NCBI GenBank assembly: GCA_963703175.1
Contig: OY969794.1
Location: 558,001 to 622,000 of the forward strand
Source of the DNA: VRUE01 sp963703175
GTDB taxonomy: Bacteria; Actinomycetota; Thermoleophilia; Solirubrobacterales; 70-9
Length of the DNA stretch: 64,000 bases
Direction: 5' to 3'
The notes under the pieces were generated by a model. It searched no databases. It had not been told where the DNA came from and saw only the letters and a list, made by a program, of their open reading frames with translations. Each line of letters begins with the position of its first letter. Positions within the stretch are counted from its first letter, which is position 1. The position numbers and the translations under genes were made by a program. Positions 26,952 to 34,822 of the stretch are shown here, one piece after another.

Positions 26952-27853
26952 CAGCCGAACTTCCCGGTCACGTACTGCTCGGTGCGATCGTCGTCGGGGT
27001 TGGTGAAGACCCGGTCGGTGGGACCGACCTCGACCAACTCGCCGTTGAGCATGAACACGGTCGTATCGGCGACACGAGCCGCCTGCTGCATGTTGTGGGT
27101 GACGATGACGATCGTCACCCGCTCCTTCAGCTCGCCGATCAGCTCCTCGATCCTCAGCGTCGCGACCGGGTCGAGGGCCGAACAGGGCTCATCCATCAGC
27201 AAGACCTCGGGGTCGACCGCGAGCGCCCGCGCGATGCAGAGGCGCTGCTGTTGCCCGCCGGAGAGGCTGACGCCGGGGGCCTTGAGGCGATCCTTGACCT
27301 CATCCCAGAGGCCCGCGCCGACCAGGGCTTCGCGGCCTCGATCGTCCAGCTCGCTGCGCGAGGCGCCGGTCAGGCGCAGCCCGGCGGTCACGTTGTCGAA
27401 GACGGACATCGTCGGGAACGGATTGGGCTTCTGGAAGACCATCCCAACCGCACGCCGCACGGCAACGATGTCGATCTGGGGGTCGTAGAGATCGAGGCCA
27501 TCGAGCAGGACCTTGCCCTCCGAGCGAGCTCCCCCGATCTCCTCGTGCATGCGGTTAATGCAGCGCACCATCGTCGACTTGCCGCAGCCGGAGGGGCCGA
27601 TGATCGCCGTCACCCTGGCCGAATCAAACTCGAGGCTGAGGTCGCGGACGGCGTGATTGGACCCGTAGTAGGCGTTGAGGCCTTGCAGCTCAACATTGCC
27701 GATCTCGCTGCTTCGCCTCCCCGGTTTCGCGGCGGTCTCATCGGCCATCGAGACGATCGGGCGCGATCGCCCGGGGTCGGTCCTGGGGTCTGCTTGCGGC
27801 TCTGGATTCTGCTCGGTCATGGTTGGGCTCTCGGTTGGGTCTCTGCTGTCCAT
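26951..27853 (-). CDS. pstB: phosphate ABC transporter ATP-binding protein
   Basis: 300 residues including an acidic or polar N-terminal extension of about 45 residues. Downstream starts such as the Met of SMADETAAK are possible. Walker A is GPSGCGKSTMVRCI, the signature is SLSGGQQQRLCIARAL and Walker B is VLLMDEPCSALDP. The loop GMVFQKPNPFPTMS is typical of PstB. It energises high-affinity phosphate import with PstA and PstC encoded immediately upstream. Confidence 0.95.
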   Translation of the reverse strand: MDSRDPTESPTMTEQNPEPQADPRTDPGRSRPIVSMADETAAKPGRRSSEIGNVELQGLNAYYGSNHAVRDLSLEFDSARVTAIIGPSGCGKSTMVRCINRMHEEIGGARSEGKVLLDGLDLYDPQIDIVAVRRAVGMVFQKPNPFPTMSVFDNVTAGLRLTGASRSELDDRGREALVGAGLWDEVKDRLKAPGVSLSGGQQQRLCIARALAVDPEVLLMDEPCSALDPVATLRIEELIGELKERVTIVIVTHNMQQAARVADTTVFMLNGELVEVGPTDRVFTNPDDDRTEQYVTGKFG

Positions 27854-27890
27854 CCTAGGACTCCTCGGGTGGGGGGTCGAGCGCTATGGG

Positions 27891-28775
27891 TCAAGCTCCC
27901 ATGCGCTTGCGGGAACGGGCGTAGAAGGCACGGGCGACAATGTTGAGGACGAGCACGAAGGCGATCAAGATCAGCGCCGCGGCCCATGCCTGGGTGTGCG
28001 CCTCCGGACTGGGCGACTCGGAGGCCTGGAAGATGAAGATCGGGATCGAGGCCAGAGCTTCGCTCGGTTCGGTGAGGACACCGGGAGCGAAGATCGAGGA
28101 AAGCAGGATCAGAGGCGCAGTCTCTCCAGCCACGCGGGCGACCGCGAGCAGGGCGCCGGTCAGCAGGCCACCAGCGGCGGTCGGCAACGTAACCCGCACG
28201 GTGGCACGCCAGGGGGCGATACCGAGCGCGTGGGCGGCCTCCTTGAGCGTGCCCGGAACCAGGCTGAGCACCTCCTGCGCAGTGCGTGCGACGATCGGCA
28301 ACATGATGATCGCCAGCGCCACAGAGGCGGCAAAGCCGCTCTGCTGCTTGCCGGCGACCAGCAGCCCGTAGACGAAGATGCCGGTAATGATCGTCGGCAC
28401 GCCGTTGAGCACGTCGAGGGCGAAACGGATCGGGTGGGCAATCCGCTCGGGGGCAAACTCCGTCGTGTAGATCGCGACCAACAGACCCACCGGGATCGCC
28501 ATCACGGCGGCCAGGCCAACCATGATCCCGGTGCCGACGATGGCGTTGGAGATTCCCCCGCCCGGTTCGTTGAAAAGTGCCGTGGGCGTAGTTAGAAAGT
28601 GAAAGCTCAACGCCCCCACGCCCTTGAGCAACACCGAACCGACCACGATCACGAGTACGGCGACCGCGAGCAGAGCTGCAACGGTCGCGGCAGCACCGAC
28701 GATCGCACTGAGGCGCTTGCGCCGCTTCAGGTTGCCGCGATCGAGCAGCAACGCGTGGCTCTGCGGGCCGTTCAA
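27891..28775 (-). CDS. pstA: phosphate ABC transporter permease PstA
   Basis: 294 residues with six or so membrane helices. The permease loop for contact with the ATPase is visible as EAAHALGIAPWRATVRVTLP, and a VPTIITGIFVYG segment is typical of PstA. It overlaps pstC by 4 nt. Together they form the channel for phosphate delivered by PstS. Confidence 0.94.
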   Translation of the reverse strand: MNGPQSHALLLDRGNLKRRKRLSAIVGAAATVAALLAVAVLVIVVGSVLLKGVGALSFHFLTTPTALFNEPGGGISNAIVGTGIMVGLAAVMAIPVGLLVAIYTTEFAPERIAHPIRFALDVLNGVPTIITGIFVYGLLVAGKQQSGFAASVALAIIMLPIVARTAQEVLSLVPGTLKEAAHALGIAPWRATVRVTLPTAAGGLLTGALLAVARVAGETAPLILLSSIFAPGVLTEPSEALASIPIFIFQASESPSPEAHTQAWAAALILIAFVLVLNIVARAFYARSRKRMGA

Positions 28776-29761
28776 AGCGCCTCCGCCTCGGTCGGCGTGA
28801 CGTCGGTGTCCTTGAGCGTGCCCCGCTGGACGATCACGCGCGCGATCACGTTAACGATCACCGCGAACACCAGCAGGATCAACCCTAGGTAGGCGAGCGA
28901 CGACTTGAACAGCTCTCCGGGCGCGCCCTGGAACTGCGATGCGATCTGGGCCGCGAGCGTGCCTCCGGTGTGGAAGAGGGAAACGTTGATTCCAGTGGCC
29001 CCACCGATCACCTGGGCTACCGCGATCGCCTCGCCGATCGCCCGACCGAGACCGAGGATGACGGCGCCGACGATGCCGGCGCGTGAGTAGGGCAGCACGA
29101 CCTGCCGGAGCATCTCCCAACGGGTCGCACCGAGGGCGTAGGAGCCCTCCTTCAGCTCCCCAGGCACGGTCTCGAAGACCTCGCGGGTGACGCTGGTGAT
29201 GATCGGCGTGGTCATGATCGTCAGGATCAGGGCGGCGGTCAGGTAGCCGAAGGCCGACGGGTCGCCACTGAAGATCGGAAGGAAGCCGAGCACGCTCTGC
29301 AGCGCCGGCTCGATCGTGCCGTGCATGAAGGGCCCGAGGACGAGGATCCCCCACAGCCCGAGGATGACAGTGGGGATCGCGGCGAGCATGTCGACCAGAG
29401 TCGCCACCGGGCGCCTCAGCCGCGGTGGCGCCAACTCGGTCAGGTAGATCGAGATCGCAATCGAGAGCGGCGCCGCAAGGAGCAGCGCGATCGCCGAGGT
29501 CACCACCGTCCCGTACAGGAACGGTGCCGCGCCGAAGCTGTTGGTGACCGGGTTCCAGTCGTTGGTGGTGACGAAGCCGAGGCCAAACTTGGAAATCGCC
29601 GGACTCGAGAGGTGGATTACCTCATAGACGATCCCGACGATGACAAGCACGACGAGCGCTGCTGCGAGGCCGGAGAGGCCTCGCAGCAGCGGGTCGCCGA
29701 TTCGATCTGCACGGTTGCGCCGGGCCCTTAGAACGGGGTTCTTGAGGGAGCCGGCCTCCAC
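28772..29761 (-). CDS. pstC: phosphate ABC transporter permease PstC (5' end abuts an IS element)
   Basis: 329 residues with about six membrane helices and the ATPase-contact loop EGSYALGATRWEMLRQVVLP. The GTG start is immediately next to the insertion sequence: the terminal TAG of the IS lies directly before it on the minus strand. A GGAG within the IS end, 12 nt upstream, is the only Shine-Dalgarno candidate. The native start or leader may therefore have been lost or replaced on insertion. Transcription from the pstS promoter must now cross the IS. Confidence 0.93.
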   Translation of the reverse strand: MEAGSLKNPVLRARRNRADRIGDPLLRGLSGLAAALVVLVIVGIVYEVIHLSSPAISKFGLGFVTTNDWNPVTNSFGAAPFLYGTVVTSAIALLLAAPLSIAISIYLTELAPPRLRRPVATLVDMLAAIPTVILGLWGILVLGPFMHGTIEPALQSVLGFLPIFSGDPSAFGYLTAALILTIMTTPIITSVTREVFETVPGELKEGSYALGATRWEMLRQVVLPYSRAGIVGAVILGLGRAIGEAIAVAQVIGGATGINVSLFHTGGTLAAQIASQFQGAPGELFKSSLAYLGLILLVFAVIVNVIARVIVQRGTLKDTDVTPTEAEAL

Positions 29762-29855
29762 CTAGATGGCTGACTCCATGGTCACGTGCGCCTGGGGGCG
29801 TGCGTGGCCAAGCAGATCAAGACCGTATGGAGTGCTGACCGGCCTCAGCGGTAGG

Positions 29856-29944
29856 CATGTCGGCACCCCGCGCATGACGGTGCGGGGACTGGGCCGCGGG
29901 ATGGCCCCGCGGCCGACACCCCAATCATGGGAGGTGCCGACATG
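29856..29944 (+). promoter_or_regulatory. cloverleaf-like leader structure containing the transposase start codon
   Basis: A perfect 12-bp inverted repeat pairs 29856-29867 with 29933-29944, and the second arm contains the ATG at 29942. Two further hairpins lie inside (29866-29873 with 29880-29887; 29892-29900 with 29906-29914). The Shine-Dalgarno GGGAGG at 29929-29934 is partly in the outer stem. The fold could limit translation or be part of the element's guide RNA. Confidence 0.6.
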
Positions 29945-31030
29945 CCCCAGCCTAAAAGCGTGGTGGGACTCGACGTCCACGCCACACAGACTCACGCCTG
30001 CGTTCTTCTCCCCGAGACAGGCGAGCTTCGCTCGCGACGACTGAATGGCCCGCCGCGAGGGGCACTTGACTTCCTGGAAGGGCTCGAGGCTCCGGTCCTC
30101 GCGGTCTATGAGGCCGGGCCGACCGGCTTCGGGCTCGCGCGAGGCGGCGCCGAGCGCAACCTCGACGTGCGCGTCTGCGCGCCGGGGTCGATCCCTAAAG
30201 CGCCGAGCGACCGGGTCAAGACCGATCGCCGCGATGCCGAGCGGCTGGCGCGGCTCTTGCTCGCGGGGGAACTGCGCTTCGTGCGCGTCCCGAGCCCCGA
30301 GGAGGAGCGCTTCCGAGACCTGACTCGCTGCCGGGAGGCGATCCGAGCCGACCTGATGAGGGCCCGTCACCGGCTCGGCAAGTTCCTCTTGCGCCGCGAG
30401 CTGCGCTGGGAGGGCCCCGGCTGCGCCTGGACGCAGGCCCACTTGCGTTGGCTGGAGGCAATCAGATTCTCCGACGGCGCCTCGCGGAGCGTGCTTGAGG
30501 ACTACCTGGCCGCGGTGGTAGCGCTCGAACAGCGCCGCAGTGCTTCTGAGCAGGCGATCGAGGAGCTGTGGTCTGAGTCCCCCTGGGCCGCAACGGTCGC
30601 CCGGCTGCGCTGCCTGCGCGGCATCAACACGCTGACGGCGCTTGGCCTGTGTGCCGAGGCGGGAGACCTGAGGCGCTTTGAGCGCCCGGCGTCGCTGATG
30701 GCCTACTTCGGCATCGTGCCCTCTGAGCACTCCTCCGGTGAGCGACGCCAGCGCGGGCCGATCACCAAGGCCGGCTCTCCGCATGCCCGCCGGCTGCTGG
30801 TCGAGGCAGCACACCACTACCGCCACCAGCCCCGGGTGGGCGGCGCTCTGCAGCAGCGCCAGCGTGGCGCTGACCCACGGGCCTGTGCGATCGGCTGGCG
30901 CGCCCAGCGGCGTCTGCATAACCGTTGGGCGCGCCTTCGCCTCGAGCGTGGCAAGCCCGCCAACGTGGTCAGGATCGCGTTGGCGCGCGAGCTGGGCGCC
31001 TTCGTGTGGGAGGTGGGTCAGCTGAGCTGA
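29942..31030 (+). CDS. IS110-family transposase
   Basis: 362 residues. The N-terminal DEDD domain starts VVGLDVHATQTHACVLLP and continues with DRVKTDRRDAERLARLLLAG. The C-terminal Transposase_20 domain has LRCLRGINTLTALGLCAE, LMAYFGIVPSEHSSG and the serine motif TKAGSPHARRLLVEAA. No truncation is seen, so the enzyme may be active. The ATG at 29942 is preferred over 29927 because GGGAGG is correctly spaced. It is antisense to the flanking pstS and pstC genes. Confidence 0.92.
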   Translation: MPQPKSVVGLDVHATQTHACVLLPETGELRSRRLNGPPRGALDFLEGLEAPVLAVYEAGPTGFGLARGGAERNLDVRVCAPGSIPKAPSDRVKTDRRDAERLARLLLAGELRFVRVPSPEEERFRDLTRCREAIRADLMRARHRLGKFLLRRELRWEGPGCAWTQAHLRWLEAIRFSDGASRSVLEDYLAAVVALEQRRSASEQAIEELWSESPWAATVARLRCLRGINTLTALGLCAEAGDLRRFERPASLMAYFGIVPSEHSSGERRQRGPITKAGSPHARRLLVEAAHHYRHQPRVGGALQQRQRGADPRACAIGWRAQRRLHNRWARLRLERGKPANVVRIALARELGAFVWEVGQLS

Positions 31031-31429
31031 GACTCCGCCAAAGGAATGCGCTCGACGCTGTCGGGGCGACACGGGAGCAAGTGAGGCCAGCACGTCGCCG
31101 CTTTGCGGCCTGCGTTGCGTCCTCGGGCAGTCGGCGGATGCGCTCGTCGGCCGCGCCCGCTTCAAGACTGCAGGCCACGCGACGAATCGGCGGTCATGGG
31201 GTAGCCAGCCCCCGCATATGAGGCTGACGATGCAGTCGACGTACCTGGATCCCGCCCGTGTCGCCCCGAGAGCGCCGCTGGGCAGCTGCGACCCGTCGGG
31301 GGTCCGATCGACCTTGGGCAGTTGACGAGGGGCTCTCCATATGAGGACGCAGGGTGCAGCCTTTGCTGGTTGCAAAGGCAAACCCGAGGACGCAGAGATG
31401 CGCAGCGCCACGCGCGTCATCCAGGTGTG
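31031..31429 (+). other. non-coding right end of the IS110 element
   Basis: About 400 bases between the transposase stop and the right terminal repeat hold no convincing gene in the transposase direction. In IS1111-like members this end encodes the bridge RNA, so a structured RNA here is plausible. I could not identify its guide loops by eye. The only long frame is antisense and runs across the whole element. Confidence 0.45.
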
Positions 31430-31450
31430 CGTGGTCGTGGGGTCAGCCAT

Positions 31451-32491
31451 CTAACCGCCGATCTTGGCGATCGCCTTCTTGCCGGCGGCGACGACCTGCT
31501 TCGGCAGCGGCGCGAAGTCGAGGTCTGGGCCGTATTCCTGACCCGGCCCGATCGCGTAGGTGATGAACTTCTTCAGCGCGTCCGCCTTTTCGCTTTCAAG
31601 CGGCGCGATCACGTAGGTGTAGGTCGAGATCGGGTACGCGTCCTTGGCCGAGCTGGGCAGGTCGGCGAGTGAGATTTCGTTGTTCGGGCCGATCTTGCTC
31701 ACCGCGTCGGCGGCTGCTTCGACGCTCTCGACGCCGGGTTCCGGGAAGTTCCCGGCTGAGTTTTCGATCAGCGGCATGCTGAGTTCGTTGGACAGCGCGT
31801 AGGCGAGACCGACGTAGCCGATGGCGCCATCGGTCTGGGAGATCGCGGCGGAAACTCCGTCGTTCTTTTCTGCACCGACCCCGGTCGGGAACTTGACCGT
31901 CGTCGAGGTGCCCACCTTCGACTTGAAGTCGGGGTCGACCGTCGAGAGGTAGTTGGTGAACGCATAGGTGTCACCGCTGCCGTCGCTGCGATAGACGGGC
32001 GTGATCTTGGTGCTCGGCAGGGCGGCGCCGGGGTTGAGCTTGGCGATCGCCGGATCGTCCCACTGGGTGATGTTGCCGAGGTAGATGTCGGCGAGGACTT
32101 CGCCGCTCAATTTGAGGTTGCTGGGCGCGCCACTGACGTTGTATGCGGGGACCGTGCCGCTCAGGGCCCATGGAATCTGCTCGACGCCATCCGCTTCTTC
32201 AAACTGTTCTTCAGTCAGCGGTGCGTCGGAGGCGCCGAAGTCGACCGTGCGCGAGGTGATCTGGTCGATCCCTCCACCGCTGCCGATCGCACCGTAGGTG
32301 ACCGTTTCTTCGCTCTTGCTGGCGTAGTCGGACTGCCATTTCGACATCAACGGGGCCACCAGGGTGCTGCCGGCGCCGACTAGCGGCGAGCCGGACGAGC
32401 CACTGCTGCTGTCCGAGGACGAGCTGCCGCAGGCGCCGATGCCGATCGCGAGAGCCAGCACCACCCCGACGCTGAGAAATCTCTTGGTCAC
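31451..32491 (-). CDS. pstS: phosphate-binding lipoprotein PstS
   Basis: 346 residues from a GTG with AAGGAGAA upstream. A lipoprotein signal ends at Cys21 (ALAIGIGACGSSSS), followed by a Ser-rich linker and a type-II binding-protein fold. Phosphate-contact stretches include GAGSTLVAPLMSKW and RSDGSGDTYAFTNYLS. It captures phosphate outside the membrane for PstCA. Its TAG stop is formed by the terminal bases of the IS element. Three 11-bp repeats upstream look like a Pho-type operator. Confidence 0.94.
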   Translation of the reverse strand: MTKRFLSVGVVLALAIGIGACGSSSSDSSSGSSGSPLVGAGSTLVAPLMSKWQSDYASKSEETVTYGAIGSGGGIDQITSRTVDFGASDAPLTEEQFEEADGVEQIPWALSGTVPAYNVSGAPSNLKLSGEVLADIYLGNITQWDDPAIAKLNPGAALPSTKITPVYRSDGSGDTYAFTNYLSTVDPDFKSKVGTSTTVKFPTGVGAEKNDGVSAAISQTDGAIGYVGLAYALSNELSMPLIENSAGNFPEPGVESVEAAADAVSKIGPNNEISLADLPSSAKDAYPISTYTYVIAPLESEKADALKKFITYAIGPGQEYGPDLDFAPLPKQVVAAGKKAIAKIGG

Positions 32492-32557
32492 GCGTTTCTC
32501 CTTAGTTTGAGGGGCAACGAGGCCACACTCCCAGCGGCCTGCCGACAGCTTGTTGCC

Positions 32558-32590
32558 TGCCTGTAACGAAGATGTGAAAAAGATGTAAAG
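32558..32590 (-). promoter_or_regulatory. candidate Pho-regulator binding repeats upstream of pstS
   Basis: On the minus strand three consecutive 11-bp units read CTTTACATCTT, TTTCACATCTT and CGTTACAGGCA, sharing a T-[TC]-ACA core. PhoB/PhoP-family regulators bind direct repeats with an 11-bp period. The site lies between the response-regulator stop and the pstS start. Confidence 0.55.
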
Positions 32591-32605
32591 GGCCGGAAAG
32601 AGCGG

Positions 32606-33400
32606 TCAGGCGGCCGTGAAAGCGGCCGGAGCCGGCGCCGGATCGATGTCCGACTGTCCCTCCGGAGCCAAGGGCGCAACGGCGGAAATGCCGTCGGCGG
32701 GCTCGGGATCAAAGCGGTAGCCGACGCCGAAGTGGGTATGGATGTAGCCCCAGCCCGGCGAGAGCTTCTCCAGCTTCTGACGCAGCTTGCGGATGAAGAC
32801 GTCGACAGAGCGGTCGCCGTGGGCCATCGCATAGCCCCAGACTCGCTGGTAGATCGCTTCGCGCTCGAGCACCTGCCCCGGCGAGTCGGCGAGCAGTTGC
32901 AGCAGCTCGAACTCGCGCCGGGTTAGGTCGAGGCTGACATCGCCGACGTAAGCCTGGAAGCGGTCGGAGCGGATCTCGAGCTCGCCGGCAACCACCGGGC
33001 CTGCCTCGGCTTGAGGGCGAGCGCGGCGGCGGCGGCGAGAAACCGCTTCGAGCCGAGCTATCGCCTCTTCGGGGTGGCAGGGCTTGGTGATCCAGTCGTC
33101 GATCCCGAGCCGCAGTCCGCGCACCCGCTGGGCGACGGTAGAGCGATCGGTGCAGACAACCACCCCGAGGTCGGGGAGCATCCCGCAGACGCGCTCGAGG
33201 TAAGCCCAGGCATCCTCGCCGAGAACCGCGGGGTTGACCAGGAGGGCGTTTAGCTTCATGGCCACCAGCTCCTCGGGCGGGATCGCGCCGCCGAGCGTGC
33301 GTTGCTGCCAACCGGCAACTTCGGTGCGCTTCGCCAACACGGTCACGAAACCGCTGTCGTCGTCGATAACCGCGAGCCTGATGGTTTGCTGCTGGTTCAC
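32606..33400 (-). CDS. PhoB/OmpR-family response regulator with atypical receiver
   Basis: 264 residues from the GTG at 33400; the longer frame to 34120 would cross uppP. Residues 6 to about 120 are a receiver domain with the acidic cluster Asp13-15, Thr84 and Lys106. The phospho-acceptor position, in LNALLVNPAVLG, is Asn56 instead of Asp. Residues about 140-240 are a winged-helix DNA-binding domain (LTRREFELLQLLADSPGQV, RSVDVFIRKLRQKLE). It lies directly upstream of pstS, so it probably controls the Pho genes. No sensor kinase gene is nearby. Confidence 0.88.
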   Translation of the reverse strand: MNQQQTIRLAVIDDDSGFVTVLAKRTEVAGWQQRTLGGAIPPEELVAMKLNALLVNPAVLGEDAWAYLERVCGMLPDLGVVVCTDRSTVAQRVRGLRLGIDDWITKPCHPEEAIARLEAVSRRRRRARPQAEAGPVVAGELEIRSDRFQAYVGDVSLDLTRREFELLQLLADSPGQVLEREAIYQRVWGYAMAHGDRSVDVFIRKLRQKLEKLSPGWGYIHTHFGVGYRFDPEPADGISAVAPLAPEGQSDIDPAPAPAAFTAA

Positions 33401-33453
33401 CGGCCGGACGATTGTATGCCCCTGGGACGACGGAGGGGTGAGTGAAATACCTG

Positions 33454-33475
33454 CTTTCACAGGATTTTCACAGGT
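33454..33475 (+). promoter_or_regulatory. 11-bp direct repeats upstream of the response regulator
   Basis: Two adjacent units, CTTTCACAGGA and TTTTCACAGGT, share the TCACA core and 11-bp period seen before pstS. A third, reversed unit (CCTGTGAAG) is at 33503-33511. They may mediate autoregulation. The orientation is opposite to the regulator gene. Confidence 0.45.
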
Positions 33476-33639
33476 CAAAAGTCGTAATTTGCGGGAACGA
33501 CGCCTGTGAAGCCCTGCTGCGCTTATCGGAATGTTCACCCATCGGCGCGAATCGGTGGCCAATATCGACCTCACGAGACTCCTCTCTCGTCGCAAACGGC
33601 CCGCCTGCCCCGGGCCGTTTGCCTTTCCCGGGGGCGTCG

Positions 33640-34482
33640 CTAGAAGGTGGCGGGCCGCAGGCCGGTGGCGATGATCAGCAGAACCGCGATCCCCACCACG
33701 AAGCGGTAATAGACAAACGGCGCGTAGGAGGTCGTTCGCAGAAGGCGGAGGAGAAAGGCGATTGCCATATAGCCAGAGATCGCCGCCGCGAGGGTGCCAA
33801 CGATCATCGGGCCGGCAACACCGCTGGGCAAACCTTCGTGGATCGCGCTCGCCGCCTTGAAAACGGTAGCGCCGGCGACGATCGGGATCAGCAGCAAGAA
33901 GGAGAAGCGTGCAGCGGCATCGCGGTCGAGGCCGAGGTAGCGGGCGGCGGTGATCGTGATTCCCGAGCGGGAAGTACCAGGTGCGAGCGCCAGTATCTGG
34001 GCAAGGCCAATATAGAGGCCGTCTTTGACCGTTGACTCCTCCAGCCCCTTGCGCTGGGGCAGGCGGTCCGCCCACAACAGCAAGGCACCGAAGACAATCA
34101 GCTGGATTGCGATCATCCATGGCTCGCCGAGGTGGTCTTCGATGAAGCTGGCGGCGATACCGCCGGCGATTACAGCCGGGATCGTGCCGACCGCGATCGC
34201 CACGGCGAGCCGCTGGTCGGGGCTCTCGATCGCCCGTGCCCGGACAGACGCAACAAAACTGCGGATGAGCTGTACGACCTCGTGACGAAAGTAGACGATC
34301 GCGGCGACCAGGGTGCCGGCGTGCAGCGCCACGTCGAAGGTCTTATTGAAGTGCGGGTGGTCGATCAGGAACGTGTAGTCCTGCAGCCACGGGACCAAGA
34401 TCAGATGTCCCGAGGAGGAGATCGGCAGGAACTCGGTAAGCCCCTGGACAATCCCCAGCAGCAAGGCCTCTAGCTCGGACAT
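33640..34482 (-). CDS. uppP: undecaprenyl-diphosphatase (BacA family)
   Basis: 280 residues with about eight membrane helices and both catalytic motifs: QGLTEFLPISSSGHL near the N-terminus and LAPGTSRSGITI in the second half. The enzyme recycles undecaprenyl diphosphate to the monophosphate lipid carrier for peptidoglycan synthesis and releases phosphate. The gene is upstream of the PhoB-like regulator on the same strand with a 239-base gap containing the repeats described separately. Confidence 0.95.
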   Translation of the reverse strand: MSELEALLLGIVQGLTEFLPISSSGHLILVPWLQDYTFLIDHPHFNKTFDVALHAGTLVAAIVYFRHEVVQLIRSFVASVRARAIESPDQRLAVAIAVGTIPAVIAGGIAASFIEDHLGEPWMIAIQLIVFGALLLWADRLPQRKGLEESTVKDGLYIGLAQILALAPGTSRSGITITAARYLGLDRDAAARFSFLLLIPIVAGATVFKAASAIHEGLPSGVAGPMIVGTLAAAISGYMAIAFLLRLLRTTSYAPFVYYRFVVGIAVLLIIATGLRPATF

Positions 34483-34564
34483 TGGCCGGGCATCCTATGA
34501 GAGGGCATAAAGGGAAGATGAAAGCGCCGCCAAGCCGCCGTCTCGGTGCGCTAGATTGCCAGGC

Positions 34565-34822
34565 GTGAAGTTGCTCTCGCGCCCCAGCCGTATTGCAGCC
34601 GCTCTCGTCGCCGCACTGGCGATGCTGCTCGTCGCTGTGCCCACTGCTTTTGCGGACAACGGCGTCGGGCTTGCCGGGCCGACGACCGACAAGACCGTGA
34701 CCTTCTTCTGCTTCGGCGTGATCGCCTTCTTCGCCATTCTGGTCATCGTCATGTCGCTGATTCAGGGCCGGCTGGAGAAGCGCAAGGAAATGCGCAAGCA
34801 CACGCTCGACCGCCTCGGCTAG
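34565..34822 (+). CDS. small membrane protein with signal-like N-terminus
   Basis: From the GTG at 34565 the product has 85 residues. A first hydrophobic helix (AALVAALAMLLVAVPTAFA) looks like a signal peptide. A short loop, a second helix (FFCFGVIAFFAILVIVMSLI) and a basic tail (RLEKRKEMRKH) follow. I do not recognise a family. It is divergent from uppP, and its stop overlaps the convergent HD-domain gene by 4 nt. Confidence 0.6.
   Translation: MKLLSRPSRIAAALVAALAMLLVAVPTAFADNGVGLAGPTTDKTVTFFCFGVIAFFAILVIVMSLIQGRLEKRKEMRKHTLDRLG

Larger units (their letters stand above)
29763..31453 (+). mobile_element. IS110-family insertion sequence inside the pst operon
   Basis: A 1691-bp element carries one transposase gene in the opposite direction to the pst genes. 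Its ends are inverted repeats: 29763-29786 and 31430-31453 match in 20 of 24 positions, and both begin TAGATGGCTGAC. About 180 nt of non-coding sequence precede the transposase and about 420 nt follow it. IS110 transposases use a DEDD RuvC-like domain plus a serine, and a bridge RNA from a non-coding end. A long right end and inverted termini point to the IS1111-like branch. The last bases also form the pstS stop codon. No target duplication is visible. Confidence 0.85.

Noticed and set aside
29762..31450. 562-codon antisense frame over the IS110 element as a protein gene
   Set aside because: It has no recognisable domain, is complementary to a clear transposase and shows low-complexity Arg/Pro/Ala composition typical of shadow frames. 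Only its unusual continuity is reported.
33401..34120. N-terminal extension of the response regulator to 504 residues
   Set aside because: The extension is antisense to nothing useful but overlaps the uppP coding sequence in another frame on the same strand and is Arg/Pro-rich. The GTG at 33400 gives a normal OmpR-family length.
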